Of a DNA stretch of 64,000 bases, positions 44,137-52,666 are shown one piece after another. The stretch is from the NCBI GenBank assembly GCA_018606645.1, contig JAGVRI010000002.1, positions 310,001 to 374,000 of the forward strand, written 5' to 3'. The position numbers were made by a program, and so were the translations under genes. Position 1 is the stretch's first letter; each line of letters begins with the position of its first letter. Source of the stretch: Chloroflexota bacterium (GTDB taxonomy: Bacteria; Chloroflexota; Anaerolineae; JAAYZQ01). The notes below the pieces were generated by a model. That model made no database searches and had not been told where the DNA came from. It saw only the letters and a program-made list of their open reading frames with translations.

Positions 44137-45249
44137 CTACCCGGCGTTGGCGAGTCGGGCGCTTTTTTGCTGGAGGCTGGCCAGGAGAGAATGGAAGGAA
44201 GCGGCAAACGCGGCCACGCCATCCTCTTGGAGTTTTTGCGTCACTGCTTCCAGATCGATACCTGCCTGGGCCAGGCGGTCCAGGTGCGCACGCGCCTCCT
44301 CCAGGCCGGTATCCACCGTCCGAGCCACCACCCCGTGATCAAGGAAGGCTGCCAGGGTCTCTGGCGGCACGGTGTTGACCGTGTGGGGTCCGATGAGGTG
44401 GTCCACATACAAGGTGTCGGGGTAGGCGGGGTTTTTGGTGCTGGTGCTGGCCCAGAGGGGGCGCTGGACCCGGGCTCCTTGGGCGGCCAATCGCTGCCAG
44501 CGATCGCCGGACACCATCTCGCCAAAGAGGGCGTAGGCCATCTTGGCGCAGGCAATGGCCGTCTTGCCCTTGAGGAGAGACAGACCGGGATTGCTCTCCA
44601 CCTTGCTGTCCAGGATTCGATCCACGGCGGTGTCAATGCGGCTCACAAAAAAAGAGGCTACCGAAGCGACATGGGAGAGGTCCCCGCCAGCGGCGGCCCG
44701 GCTCTCCAGACCGTCCATGTAGGCGTCCACCACTGCCCGGTACTGGCGTACCGAAAAGATCAAGGTGACATTGATGTTCAGTCCCTCGCTGATGAGGGCG
44801 CGGATCGCCGGGATGCCCGCTGGCGTGGCCGGCACCTTGATCATCGCGTTGGGGCGGCCCACGGCGGCAAAGAGTCGCCGGGCTTCGGCGATGGTGCCCT
44901 GCGTATCGTAGGCCAGCTTGGGATCGACCTCCAGGCTGACATAGCCATCGACGCCATTCGTTCGTTCGTACACCGGACGCAACCGATCGGCCGCGGCGCG
45001 AATGTCCTCCAGGGCCAGGGCTTCGTACAACTCCTCAACCGTATGGGTGCGGGGCGCCACGAGACGGATCTGCTCGTCGTAGTCATCGCTTCCGGCGATC
45101 GCCTTCTCAAAGATCGTCGGGTTGGAGGTCATGCCTCGCAGGCCTTGCTCCACCAGGGATTGGAGTTCGCCGGACGTGATCAGGGACCGGTGGATGAAAT
45201 CCAGCCAGATCGATTGACCCAGCGCCGCCAGTTGTTCCAGTTTGGTCAT
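44137..45249 (-). CDS. tal: Transaldolase
   Basis: 370 residues from ATG 45249 (GGAGG 8 bases upstream; the longer frame to 45282 is not preferred). It is a TIM barrel with the family start GQSIWLDFIHRSLI, the second motif GMTSNPTIFEKAI, EVDPKLAYDTQ, the active-site lysine in MIKVPATPAGIPAI, and LNINVTLIFSVRQY. The mid region SFFVSRIDTAVD is typical of the longer (~370 aa) transaldolases. It transfers dihydroxyacetone units in the pentose phosphate pathway. It sits next to pgi and behind an SDR gene in a sugar-metabolism operon. Confidence 0.94.
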   Translation of the reverse strand: MTKLEQLAALGQSIWLDFIHRSLITSGELQSLVEQGLRGMTSNPTIFEKAIAGSDDYDEQIRLVAPRTHTVEELYEALALEDIRAAADRLRPVYERTNGVDGYVSLEVDPKLAYDTQGTIAEARRLFAAVGRPNAMIKVPATPAGIPAIRALISEGLNINVTLIFSVRQYRAVVDAYMDGLESRAAAGGDLSHVASVASFFVSRIDTAVDRILDSKVESNPGLSLLKGKTAIACAKMAYALFGEMVSGDRWQRLAAQGARVQRPLWASTSTKNPAYPDTLYVDHLIGPHTVNTVPPETLAAFLDHGVVARTVDTGLEEARAHLDRLAQAGIDLEAVTQKLQEDGVAAFAASFHSLLASLQQKSARLANAG

Positions 45250-45319
45250 TGCGTCATCCTCCGCTATTTCGATGGAATACACCGTGTTGTCTCAGAACTG
45301 CTGTGGACCTCCTGGCCTC

Positions 45320-46036
45320 TCAGCCTGTCCCATAGACGGGGATGGCCGCGCCATGGACCGCCTGGGCAGCGTCGGAGGCCAGGAAGAGGATCACCTCGGC
45401 AATGGCCTCCGGTTTGACCCAACGGCTCGGATCGGCCTTGGGCATGGATTCCCGGTTCTGAGGGGTATCGATTGTACTGGGCAGGACGCAGTTCACGTTG
45501 ATGCCGTGATTCTTGAGTTCGGCGGCCATCGTCTCGGTCAGGCGCAGGACCGAACTCTTGGCCGCGCTGTACGGTCCCTGCCGGGCCCCTCCCTGCAACG
45601 CAGCGCGGGAGGCAACGTTGATGATCGTGCCCGATCCCTGTTTGAGCATGATGGGGATCACGGCGCGGCTGACCTCAACCATGGTGCGGACGTTGAGGTC
45701 GATCATCCGTTCCCAGACCTCCCAGGGGGTTTCGTGAAGAGGTGTGCCGCCCTGGAAGCCCCCGGCGACGTTAACCAGGATGTCGATGCGCTCAAAGCGT
45801 TGGAGCGCTTCCTCGATCACCGAGCGGACCGCCTCTTCCTGGGTCAAGTCAACGGAAGTGGCCAGGTAATGATCAGGCGAATCCACCCAATCTGGAAAGA
45901 GACGCGGCAAACGATCGGCAGCACGGTCCACCAGCACCAGCCTGGCCCCGGCGGATGCAAAGGTTCTGCCGACCGCGCTTCCCAGATTACCGGCGGCTCC
46001 GGTTACAATGGCCACTCGTCCCGTTACGTTACACAT
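45320..46036 (-). CDS. SDR-family oxidoreductase
   Basis: 238 residues from ATG 46036 (GAGGAGG 5 bases upstream). It is a classical short-chain dehydrogenase with TGxxxGxG as VTGAAGNLGSAVG, the NAD-type acidic residue in LVLVDRAADRL, NVAGG in place of NNAG, catalytic Ser/Tyr/Lys in INVASRAALQGGARQGPYSAAKSS, and a C-terminal PVYGTG. It probably uses NAD(H) as judged by the Asp after the second strand. The substrate is not predictable. Its location next to transaldolase, pgi and a GH4 glycosidase suggests sugar or sugar-alcohol metabolism. Confidence 0.88.
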   Translation of the reverse strand: MCNVTGRVAIVTGAAGNLGSAVGRTFASAGARLVLVDRAADRLPRLFPDWVDSPDHYLATSVDLTQEEAVRSVIEEALQRFERIDILVNVAGGFQGGTPLHETPWEVWERMIDLNVRTMVEVSRAVIPIMLKQGSGTIINVASRAALQGGARQGPYSAAKSSVLRLTETMAAELKNHGINVNCVLPSTIDTPQNRESMPKADPSRWVKPEAIAEVILFLASDAAQAVHGAAIPVYGTG

Positions 46037-46046
46037 CGAGACCTCC

Positions 46047-46703
46047 TCATTCCACGAGTCGTGAACCTTCTTGAGATCGCTGCCAGGCCAGCCAGCCGCT
46101 AAGCGCCAGCAGCAATGCCATCCCCAACACGCGGGCCAACCCGGCCCACGCGCAAGCAAAGGCAAGCGTGCTCGCCACCGGAAACAGAAAGAGCAGGATC
46201 GTCACTGCCCAACTCAGTCGGTCCCAACGCGGCAGGCCCAAGGCAAAGAGGAACACGGCCACATGGCTACACAGGAACTTGAGCTGACCGATCAGATACA
46301 GTTCCCGCACGGTGCCAGGGCTTATTTCTACCGCCCCTCCCACCTCCTGAGCCAGGATCAACCATCGGGCGTTTTCGTTCAGGTCTAGCAGTGCTGCGGC
46401 CAGCCCCCACATCACGGCGATCCCGGCGACCCAGCGAGAACGGGGCCAGACCAGGGCAGCCAGCGCCAGGAACCCTCCCGTATAGGCCGGCACAGAGAGG
46501 TCATCCAGGAGGATACCGGTCTGGACGAGGCGGCGCGATTCGGTTATCAGCTTTGCCAGGAGGGCCGGATCGGTAGGTTGGAACAGTTGTGCCGAGTGAG
46601 GACCGGCCAGAACCCCGGCCACGGCCATGGCGATCAGGATGAGTGCAGCCACCATGCCGCTCAGCCCGCCCCAGCGCAAGACATGTTGTCGTTCGAATTG
46701 CAT
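46047..46703 (-). CDS. Multi-pass membrane protein, unknown function
   Basis: 218 residues with six or more hydrophobic segments, such as GMVAALILIAMAVAGVLAG, GGFLALAALVWP, WVAGIAVMWGLAAALLDL, LCSHVAVFLFALGLP, LSWAVTILLFLFPVAST and GMALLLALSGWLAW. No motif of a known transporter or enzyme was seen. Charged residues (LNENARWLILAQEVGG) lie in a loop after the fourth segment. It sits 10 bases before the SDR gene and 48 after the GH4 glycosidase, so it belongs to that operon. Confidence 0.75.
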   Translation of the reverse strand: MQFERQHVLRWGGLSGMVAALILIAMAVAGVLAGPHSAQLFQPTDPALLAKLITESRRLVQTGILLDDLSVPAYTGGFLALAALVWPRSRWVAGIAVMWGLAAALLDLNENARWLILAQEVGGAVEISPGTVRELYLIGQLKFLCSHVAVFLFALGLPRWDRLSWAVTILLFLFPVASTLAFACAWAGLARVLGMALLLALSGWLAWQRSQEGSRLVE

Positions 46704-46750
46704 CGCACTGCCTCAGCCGCTCGTCCTCACGCCACAGCGCCGCCTGATCA

Positions 46751-48130
46751 TTATCGGAATTGTGGGAGGTACGGGGCGTATTCGGTCAGATACGCATCGA
46801 GGATCGACCGAGCCGTGTCCAGGTCATTGATGCATGGATCGAGGACCATGGCCTGGAGCGCGGCGCGTTGGTCGCCATGTGCTGCCGCCTCGACCGCCAG
46901 ATCCGCCACCTTGATCTCACGGCGACAGAGCTCCGCGATCACCTCTGGCAGAGGGCCGATATTCAACCCATAGATGCCTCGCCCTCCGACCAGGGCCGGC
47001 AGTTCAACGATCGCCCCGTCGGGCAGGTTGGCGATGTGGCCCCGGTTGGCAATGTTGACTGCCGGGTAATACACCTCTTCTCCCAGGAGCCCGGCGATGA
47101 TCTCGGCCGCGCCTTCGCCCCTGGCTTGCTGCAAGGCGTCTACCGGAGCGCCCTCCTGGACCATGGCCTTGATACGCTGCCATTGCGCTTCCCGTCGGAG
47201 GCGCGACCGATCCCATTCATACAAGTAGAGGTTGTACTTCTCCCATGGCCGGCTCTGAGGATCGTGGCACCAGGGCAAATATTCCGCCAGATGACTATCG
47301 CCGGGCACCGGACAGAGACCAGCAATCTCGAATACAGCGCGCGTCAACGGCTCAAATTCGCGGGGCAATGCCATCAACGTCTGACGGAACGCGGGATACA
47401 GGTCCTCCCCCGTTTGCCGGTCGCGCAGATCGAGGATCCAGGTAAAGTGATTCAGCCCGGCGGCCTTGATGTCCACCTTGGGTTTCATCTGTTCGGCCAC
47501 GTAGCGGGCTTTGGACCAGGTGTCCGGATGGGCGTTGCTATTGACCCCGGCCGGTACGTCAATGGCGTAGCGGTGGGCCAGCGCGACCCCGGCCATCATA
47601 TAGGCGATATCGAGCTGGTGGCAGAGGCCGACCACCTTGATCCGGCTGTATCGGCTCACGGCCAGGCACAGCCGAGGTAACGGGTTGCTGAAGTTGATCA
47701 GCCAGGCCTCAGGGCAGAGACGCTCCATATCGCGCACAATGGCCAACATCTCGGGCACCTGACGCAAGGTATGAGCCAACCCTCCGGGGCCACCGTTTTC
47801 CCCGTAGGGCTGGCGTACTCCAAACTGAAGCGGGATCTCCCAGTCGCGCCGCCACAACTCTTCGCGCGGGCTAACTTCGATAGAGACAATGACAAAGTCA
47901 GCCCCATCCAGCACCTCTTCCCTGCGCGTCGAGCTTTCAATGGTCAGATCCGCCCGCCACTCCCGGATCAAACGGCGGGCCAGCGCCTCGATGAGCGCCA
48001 GGCCTTCGGCGTTCAAGTCAACTAGGGCCAATGTGCTACCCTGCAATCTGGGGCTGCGCACCAGGGTCGCCAGGGTCTCCAGGCCAAAGATCGCGCTACC
48101 GGCCCCGATGATTACTACCTTGATTCCCAC
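46751..48130 (-). CDS. Family 4 glycoside hydrolase (alpha-galactosidase/6-phospho-glucosidase type)
   Basis: 459 residues from GTG 48130 (GAGGAAC upstream). GH4 enzymes need NAD+ and Mn2+ and cleave by redox elimination. Seen: the NAD fold VVIIGAGSAIFGLETL, INFSNPLPRLCL, the metal-binding Cys/His region VGLCHQLDIAY and GLNHFTWILDL, and IANRGHIANLPDGAIVELPA near the end. There is no signal peptide, so it is cytoplasmic. Sequence alone does not separate alpha-galactosidase, alpha-glucuronidase and phospho-glucosidase, and no PTS gene is nearby. It heads the operon down to the pentapeptide gene. Confidence 0.9.
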   Translation of the reverse strand: MGIKVVIIGAGSAIFGLETLATLVRSPRLQGSTLALVDLNAEGLALIEALARRLIREWRADLTIESSTRREEVLDGADFVIVSIEVSPREELWRRDWEIPLQFGVRQPYGENGGPGGLAHTLRQVPEMLAIVRDMERLCPEAWLINFSNPLPRLCLAVSRYSRIKVVGLCHQLDIAYMMAGVALAHRYAIDVPAGVNSNAHPDTWSKARYVAEQMKPKVDIKAAGLNHFTWILDLRDRQTGEDLYPAFRQTLMALPREFEPLTRAVFEIAGLCPVPGDSHLAEYLPWCHDPQSRPWEKYNLYLYEWDRSRLRREAQWQRIKAMVQEGAPVDALQQARGEGAAEIIAGLLGEEVYYPAVNIANRGHIANLPDGAIVELPALVGGRGIYGLNIGPLPEVIAELCRREIKVADLAVEAAAHGDQRAALQAMVLDPCINDLDTARSILDAYLTEYAPYLPQFR

Positions 48131-48243
48131 GTTTGTTCCTCGAATCAGAATGAATTTCCCTTCTCGTGAGCCGGCGATCCTTCCGGTGCGTGACCTTCAA
48201 CCTAGAGAGTCTCCCGAACCTGAGAAGAGATTTGATGTCAGCC

Positions 48244-48272
48244 ATTGTACCCGAGAGTCCCTTACAAGTCAA
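48244..48272 (-). promoter_or_regulatory. Promoter of the GH4-transaldolase-pgi operon
   Basis: TTGACT (48272-48267), 17 bases, TACAAT (48249-48244) on the minus strand. The transcript would start near 48237, giving a leader of about 105 bases before the GTG at 48130. The rest of the 440-base gap 48131-48572 has no ORF of note apart from the divergent promoter at 48509-48537. Confidence 0.75.
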
Positions 48273-48508
48273 TTATGGCCAGGCCGCTCTATCTAGGGGC
48301 GCACCTGTGTGTGCGCCCGAATCAGGGTGGGCTCTCTCCCCTGGAAGTCGCTCCCCATCCTGCTTGTGCAGAGCACCTGTCTTGCATTATCTTTTGACAT
48401 AAGAACTGGTCAAATCAAGGTCATCCTCCCTCAGGAGGCGGCGATCCTTTCACGGGCCTGCTCCTTGAGTCTCACCATACGGCTCCTCCAAGGCACCCGC
48501 GGGCCGTT

Positions 48509-48537
48509 TGACAAAGCAGGACAGACATGGTAAGATG
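48509..48537 (+). promoter_or_regulatory. Promoter of the CNB/PH protein gene
   Basis: TTGACA (48509-48514), 17 bases, TAAGAT (48532-48537). The start near 48544 leaves a ~29-base leader with GGGGTG just before the GTG at 48573. Confidence 0.7.
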
Positions 48538-48572
48538 AATCTGAACGAAGGACGCTGGTCTGGGGTGAACTG

Positions 48573-50969
48573 GTGAGCGAACCAACGCTCTACGAACGGT
48601 TAGGTCAATTTGGCCTCTTTCAGGGGTTCTCGGTGCCGGCGCTGATCCAGGTGGCCGGTTTTGGGGCGCTCCAGACCTTTTCCGCCGGTCATGTCCTGTA
48701 CACGCAAGGGGACCCGCCCCGGTTCTTTTATCTGGTGGTGCACGGGGCAGTGTTGGAGATCGGCCGTAACCCGCAAGGCGAAACAGTCCTGAAACGCAAG
48801 GCGGAAGCGGGCGATGCTCTGGGTCATCGGGCGTTGATTGCGGGGCAGTCGTATCCAGCCACGGCGACCGTGATCCAACAGGCCACGCTGCTGACCTTTG
48901 CGGCGGAGGGGTTTCATGAACTGCTCCGCCTGTATCCGGTGTTACGGGACCGGCTGGAGCGGGTCGAGATTGTCGGCCGACTGCTCACCATCCCCCTCTT
49001 CAGCCGTTTTTCCGAAAAGGAGCTGTCTCTCGTCGCCGATCTGCTGCGCGTGGTCGAGTATCCGGCCGGTCAGACGATCTTCGAGCAGGGGGAACCGGCC
49101 GATGCCTTCTATGTGATTGACAGCGGCCAAGTCATGGAAAGCGCCGAGGGCCTGGTTCCAGGCAGTCAATCTTGGCCTAAATACTTTGCGGCTGGGAATT
49201 TTTTCGGTCGCTATGCCCTGCGTCATCTGGATCCGCCCCGCCGGGCCACGGCCGTCGCCGTCAGCGATGTCCGGCTGTTTCGGTTTGACGCCGAGGCGTT
49301 TCAGTGGCTGTGTGAGCGGTTCCCCCACCTGGCCGAGTCGGCCGGCCAACGTTTTGATATGTTAAGCGCCCTGCGGCGGGTTCGGGCGTTTGCCGCCCTG
49401 GACGAAGCAGAGCTCAAGCGTCTGGCGGGCTATGTGGGCCTGGTCCATGTGCGCCCTGGAGAGGTGCTGGTTCGGCAGGGTCAGGTGGATGGTACGCTCT
49501 ATATCCTCTACCAGGGGGAAGCGCTGGTCCGGAGCCGGGATGAATGGGGGAAAGAACGTCCCCGTGGCTATTTGAAACCCGGTGATGTGGTAGGCGAGGC
49601 GGCGTTCTTCAGAGACCGGCCGTGCGAGGTCACGGTGGAGGCCAAGTCACGGTCCGACTGGCTGTACCTCACCCGCCCGGACTATGAACAGTTCCGCGCC
49701 CGCGAGCCCAAGGCCGCGGCCAAGATCACGCTGTCCCAAGAGGAAGAGAATCGGAAGGACGAGAAGCGGTTGAAATGGCTGAGCCCGGGGGAGAGGGTGA
49801 TTCTGTGGAAACGTCGGCACTGGTTCTACCTCGCCTCCCGCTTGGTGGTGCCCCTCCTGCTGCTGCCCGTGGCGTTGATCCTGATCGTGACCGGGGTGCG
49901 CGGGCTCGAGGTCGCCGGCGGAACGTTGTTGGTATTGATGGCGATGGGGCTGGCCTGGCTGTGGATCGATTGGTGGAACGATTTTTACCTGCTGACCAAC
50001 CAACGCATCGTACACCGCGAGAAGGTGCTGTTGATCCGGGAGAAGCGGGAAGGCGTCCCACTGGATAAAGTTCAAAACGTGAATGTGGACCGCGATTTGA
50101 TGGGGAACCTGTTCGGATATGGGACGCTGGCAATCCAGTCGGCAGCGGTGGCCGGCGCGGCCCAGGTGCGCTTTAGCTATCTGCCGGAACCGGACGAAAT
50201 GTACGATCAGGTGTTTCAGCAGATTACTGAACTGCGGACCCAGGAAGCCGCCTTGAAGCAGGTGGACCTGGGAAGGGCGGAAGGAGTGGAAAGACGGCAT
50301 CCGCAGCCCAGGTTCCCGCGGCCGGCGACCGGAACCTTTGCCCCTGTTTCGTCTCCACCAGCTTCGGCTCCCCCGACTGGCCGCCGGACATTCTTCGTGA
50401 AGCTGTGGTCCCGCTGGAAGGCGCCCTCCTTCTCGTGGCCCTTCTGGACGGAGAAGCGGACCGACGGCCAGGTCATCTGGCGCAAGCACTGGATCAATCT
50501 GCTGGCGCGGACGTGGGTGCCGCTGTTGCTGACGGTGATCGTGCTCCTGTTCTTGACCCTGTATCTCATCTCGGTCGAGCGCCCGTTGGTGGGGGTTGTG
50601 GCGGTGCTGGTCTTTTGCTTTCTGGTAGGGGCTGGCTGGTGGTGGTGGAACTTTGCTAACTGGGGGAACGACCAGTACATTGTGACCGAGGAGGCGCTGA
50701 TTGATATCGAGAAACTGCCGCTCGGCCTGCGGACCAAGCAAACGAAAACCACTTTTGATCGGGTCCAGAATGTGAATTTCGAGATCCCTGATCCGGTGGC
50801 CACCTTGCTCAACTACGGGACGGTGGTCATTTACACTGCCGGCGCAGAAGGGCGGCTCGATTTTGTCTATGTGCCCAGGCCCAGTCAGGTCCAGGCAGAG
50901 ATCTTTCGCCGTCTGGAAGCCTATCGCGAGCGACAGCGGCGCCTGCGACAAGAAACGAGCTGGGGCTGA
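48573..50969 (+). CDS. Multi-domain protein with three cyclic-nucleotide-binding-like domains and two bPH-like membrane modules
   Basis: 798 residues from GTG 48573. N-terminal half: three cNMP-binding-like folds, about 10-130 (LFQGFSVPALIQVAG, FYLVVHGAVLEIGR), 135-255 (IPLFSRFSEKELSLVADLLR, FYVIDSGQVM) and 265-395 (AFAALDEAELKRLAGYVG, LYILYQGEALVRS, GDVVGEAAFFRDRP). The third keeps the PBC-like GEAAFFRDRP, while the others are more degenerate. Two related modules follow (about 415-560 and 640-790). Each has a double membrane span and a PH-like domain with YLLTNQRIVHREKVLL/KVQNVNVD and YIVTEEALIDIEKLPL/RVQNVNFE. The protein should be membrane-bound with the sensors in the cytoplasm. Ligands are unknown and no kinase is attached. 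Confidence 0.85.
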   Translation: MSEPTLYERLGQFGLFQGFSVPALIQVAGFGALQTFSAGHVLYTQGDPPRFFYLVVHGAVLEIGRNPQGETVLKRKAEAGDALGHRALIAGQSYPATATVIQQATLLTFAAEGFHELLRLYPVLRDRLERVEIVGRLLTIPLFSRFSEKELSLVADLLRVVEYPAGQTIFEQGEPADAFYVIDSGQVMESAEGLVPGSQSWPKYFAAGNFFGRYALRHLDPPRRATAVAVSDVRLFRFDAEAFQWLCERFPHLAESAGQRFDMLSALRRVRAFAALDEAELKRLAGYVGLVHVRPGEVLVRQGQVDGTLYILYQGEALVRSRDEWGKERPRGYLKPGDVVGEAAFFRDRPCEVTVEAKSRSDWLYLTRPDYEQFRAREPKAAAKITLSQEEENRKDEKRLKWLSPGERVILWKRRHWFYLASRLVVPLLLLPVALILIVTGVRGLEVAGGTLLVLMAMGLAWLWIDWWNDFYLLTNQRIVHREKVLLIREKREGVPLDKVQNVNVDRDLMGNLFGYGTLAIQSAAVAGAAQVRFSYLPEPDEMYDQVFQQITELRTQEAALKQVDLGRAEGVERRHPQPRFPRPATGTFAPVSSPPASAPPTGRRTFFVKLWSRWKAPSFSWPFWTEKRTDGQVIWRKHWINLLARTWVPLLLTVIVLLFLTLYLISVERPLVGVVAVLVFCFLVGAGWWWWNFANWGNDQYIVTEEALIDIEKLPLGLRTKQTKTTFDRVQNVNFEIPDPVATLLNYGTVVIYTAGAEGRLDFVYVPRPSQVQAEIFRRLEAYRERQRRLRQETSWG

Positions 50970-51000
50970 CGACGATAGGGCAGCGGCGCGGCCCAGCCGG

Positions 51001-51043
51001 CTCTCAGGTGTCCGCCGTCGATGAGGTAACGGACACCTGAGAG
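51001..51043. terminator. Long hairpin between convergent genes
   Basis: A perfect 14-bp stem (51001-51014 with 51030-51043, ctctcaggtgtccg/cggacacctgagag) with a 15-base loop lies between the convergent CNB/PH and L,D-transpeptidase genes. Position fits a shared terminator, but there is no T-run on either strand, so it may instead be a palindromic repeat. Confidence 0.5.
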
Positions 51044-51093
51044 GGGGGCGTTGGGTGGTGCCGGTCATCGTGACCGACGCAGGGTCGGTGGGT

Positions 51094-52104
51094 CTAATAG
51101 TGGATCACGACCAAGGTACCGATGGGCGCCCAGGCGTACATCCACGCGGCGTCGGCGCGGGTGAGATTGATACAGCCATGGCTCATCGGCCGGCCAAAGT
51201 TGTTATGCCAGTAGGTTCCGTGGATGGCATATCCCCGGTAGAAATACATGGTATGAGGCACGCCGGGTAAATAGTACCCCGGCCCGGACATGGTCACGCT
51301 GGGATACTTGGCATAGATGCGGAACCGTCCCGGCGGAGTGGGATAGCGGGCAATGCCGGTGGAAACGAGCATGCTCCGCACGGCGACGTTGCCTTCCATG
51401 GCGGTCAGCGTCTGGCTGCTCAGGTCAATATCAATCCACTTGCCGGCGCCACCGCCCGAACTGCCGCCGGAGGTGCCGCCCCCGGTGGTACCGCCGCCAC
51501 GGCTTCCCCCACCTGAGATGCGCAGCCGCTGGCCCACATAGATCCAGTTGGGGTTGCTCAGGCCGTTGGCCCGCATCAGGGCCGAGACGCTGGTGCCGTA
51601 GCGAGCGGCAATGCTTGATAGAGTCTCGCCCCGCCGTACGACGTGGACTCCCCCACCCGAACTGCTTCCGCCGCTTGGGTTGCCGCCACCGGCGCTGGGC
51701 ACGACAAGCCGCTGGCCGACCCAGATAAAGTTGGGGTTGCTGAGGCCGTTGGCCCGCATCAATGCCGACACACTGGTGCCGTAGCGGGCGGCAATACTGG
51801 ACAGGGTCTGGCCCGGCTGGACAATGTGCACCCCGCCGCCACTGCCGGCCGATGAGCCGCTTCCACCCGTTGGAATCCGCAGCCGCTGGCCGACCCAGAT
51901 GAAATTGGGATTGCTCAAGCCGTTAGCCCGCATCAATGCAGACACGCTCGTGCCGTAGCGCGTGGCGATGCTATACAGGGTCTCCCCCCGTTGGACCACG
52001 TGAATTCCCCCTTGGGCGTGGGCGGACAGCGGCGCGAAGAGCAAGATCAAGCCAAGCCCTACCCACAAAGCGGTTCGGATCCCCCATCGATTTCGCATGG
52101 ACAT
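51094..52104 (-). CDS. L,D-transpeptidase with three LysM domains
   Basis: 336 residues. A Sec signal peptide (MSMRNRWGIRTALWVGLGLILL...SAHA-QG, cut near residue 31) exports it. Three nearly identical LysM units (about 33-78, 90-136, 151-198) share SIATRYGTSVSALMRANGL and FIWVGQRL, and are joined by Gly/Ser linkers. A glycine-rich spacer leads to a YkuD domain with MYFYRGYAIHGTYWHNNFG and the catalytic MSHGCINL (His, Gly, Cys). It forms 3-3 peptidoglycan crosslinks or attaches proteins. AAGGAGG precedes the ATG. The near-identical LysM copies look like recent internal duplication. TATAAT-type promoter at 52270-52298. Confidence 0.93.
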   Translation of the reverse strand: MSMRNRWGIRTALWVGLGLILLFAPLSAHAQGGIHVVQRGETLYSIATRYGTSVSALMRANGLSNPNFIWVGQRLRIPTGGSGSSAGSGGGVHIVQPGQTLSSIAARYGTSVSALMRANGLSNPNFIWVGQRLVVPSAGGGNPSGGSSSGGGVHVVRRGETLSSIAARYGTSVSALMRANGLSNPNWIYVGQRLRISGGGSRGGGTTGGGTSGGSSGGGAGKWIDIDLSSQTLTAMEGNVAVRSMLVSTGIARYPTPPGRFRIYAKYPSVTMSGPGYYLPGVPHTMYFYRGYAIHGTYWHNNFGRPMSHGCINLTRADAAWMYAWAPIGTLVVIHY

Positions 52105-52269
52105 GTCGAATCCTCCTTTTCAGAATCAGCAGATCGCGGATCTGCCTTTGTCCATCATGGGCGCAGATGGTCGAGAAGGGGTTGAGCACCCCGTCCCAGT
52201 CCCGTCGTAGCCCTCTCCGCCAGAAATCGTCCATTGTCTCTCATGTCCTCTACCAAAGCGTGTGATTCG

Positions 52270-52298
52270 ATTATATCGTAGATGGCGGATCGAATCAT
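52270..52298 (-). promoter_or_regulatory. Promoter of the L,D-transpeptidase gene
   Basis: ATGATT (52298-52293), 17 bases, TATAAT (52275-52270) on the minus strand. The ~160-base leader holds a small hairpin (gcagatc/gatctgc, 52129-52145) just before the ribosome-binding site. The gap 52105-52666 otherwise holds only the hairpin at 52583-52631; a short frame (52155-52409) is crossed by this promoter and is not a gene. Confidence 0.55.
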
Positions 52299-52582
52299 CC
52301 TCTTTGGGGCGGAAACGATGGACGAATTTATGGACCTGGGCAGCTTAGCCTGACGATGGGGGCGGAGGAACCCTGCCCTAGGCACGGTGCTCAGCCGGTA
52401 GGGAGTCAACGCCGGGGAAGAGAGTAGGCGTAGCCGTCCTTTCCTCTACCATTGCGGCTCTCCGACTTGGCATCGCCATCCGCCGTGAGGGCAGAAACGG
52501 ATGCATCTTACCTCATCCCCTCGGCCCCCTTCTTTGGATGGAGGTCAAAATGCCGGACGTAACGGCCATGTAGGCTTGTTCG

Positions 52583-52631
52583 CCGGCGAAAGCCCCGACT
52601 CCCGCGCAGAAGGAGCCGGGGCTTTCGCCGG
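52583..52631. repeat. Long GC-rich hairpin behind pckA
   Basis: A 20-bp stem (52583-52602 with 52612-52631) with a single mismatch and a 9-base loop, of the type ccggcgaaagccccgactcc. It sits 36 bases past the pckA stop. It could end that transcript, but no T-run follows on the minus strand. The gactcc motif resembles the ends of the palindromic repeats at 14.4 and 26 kb. Confidence 0.6.
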
Positions 52632-52666
52632 ACACACATCCTGGGGCAAGTGGCCTCGCGGAACGC

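Noticed and set aside
52155-52409. A short minus-strand frame upstream of the L,D-transpeptidase
   Set aside because: The TATAAT promoter for that gene lies within it, and its start lacks a spaced ribosome-binding site.
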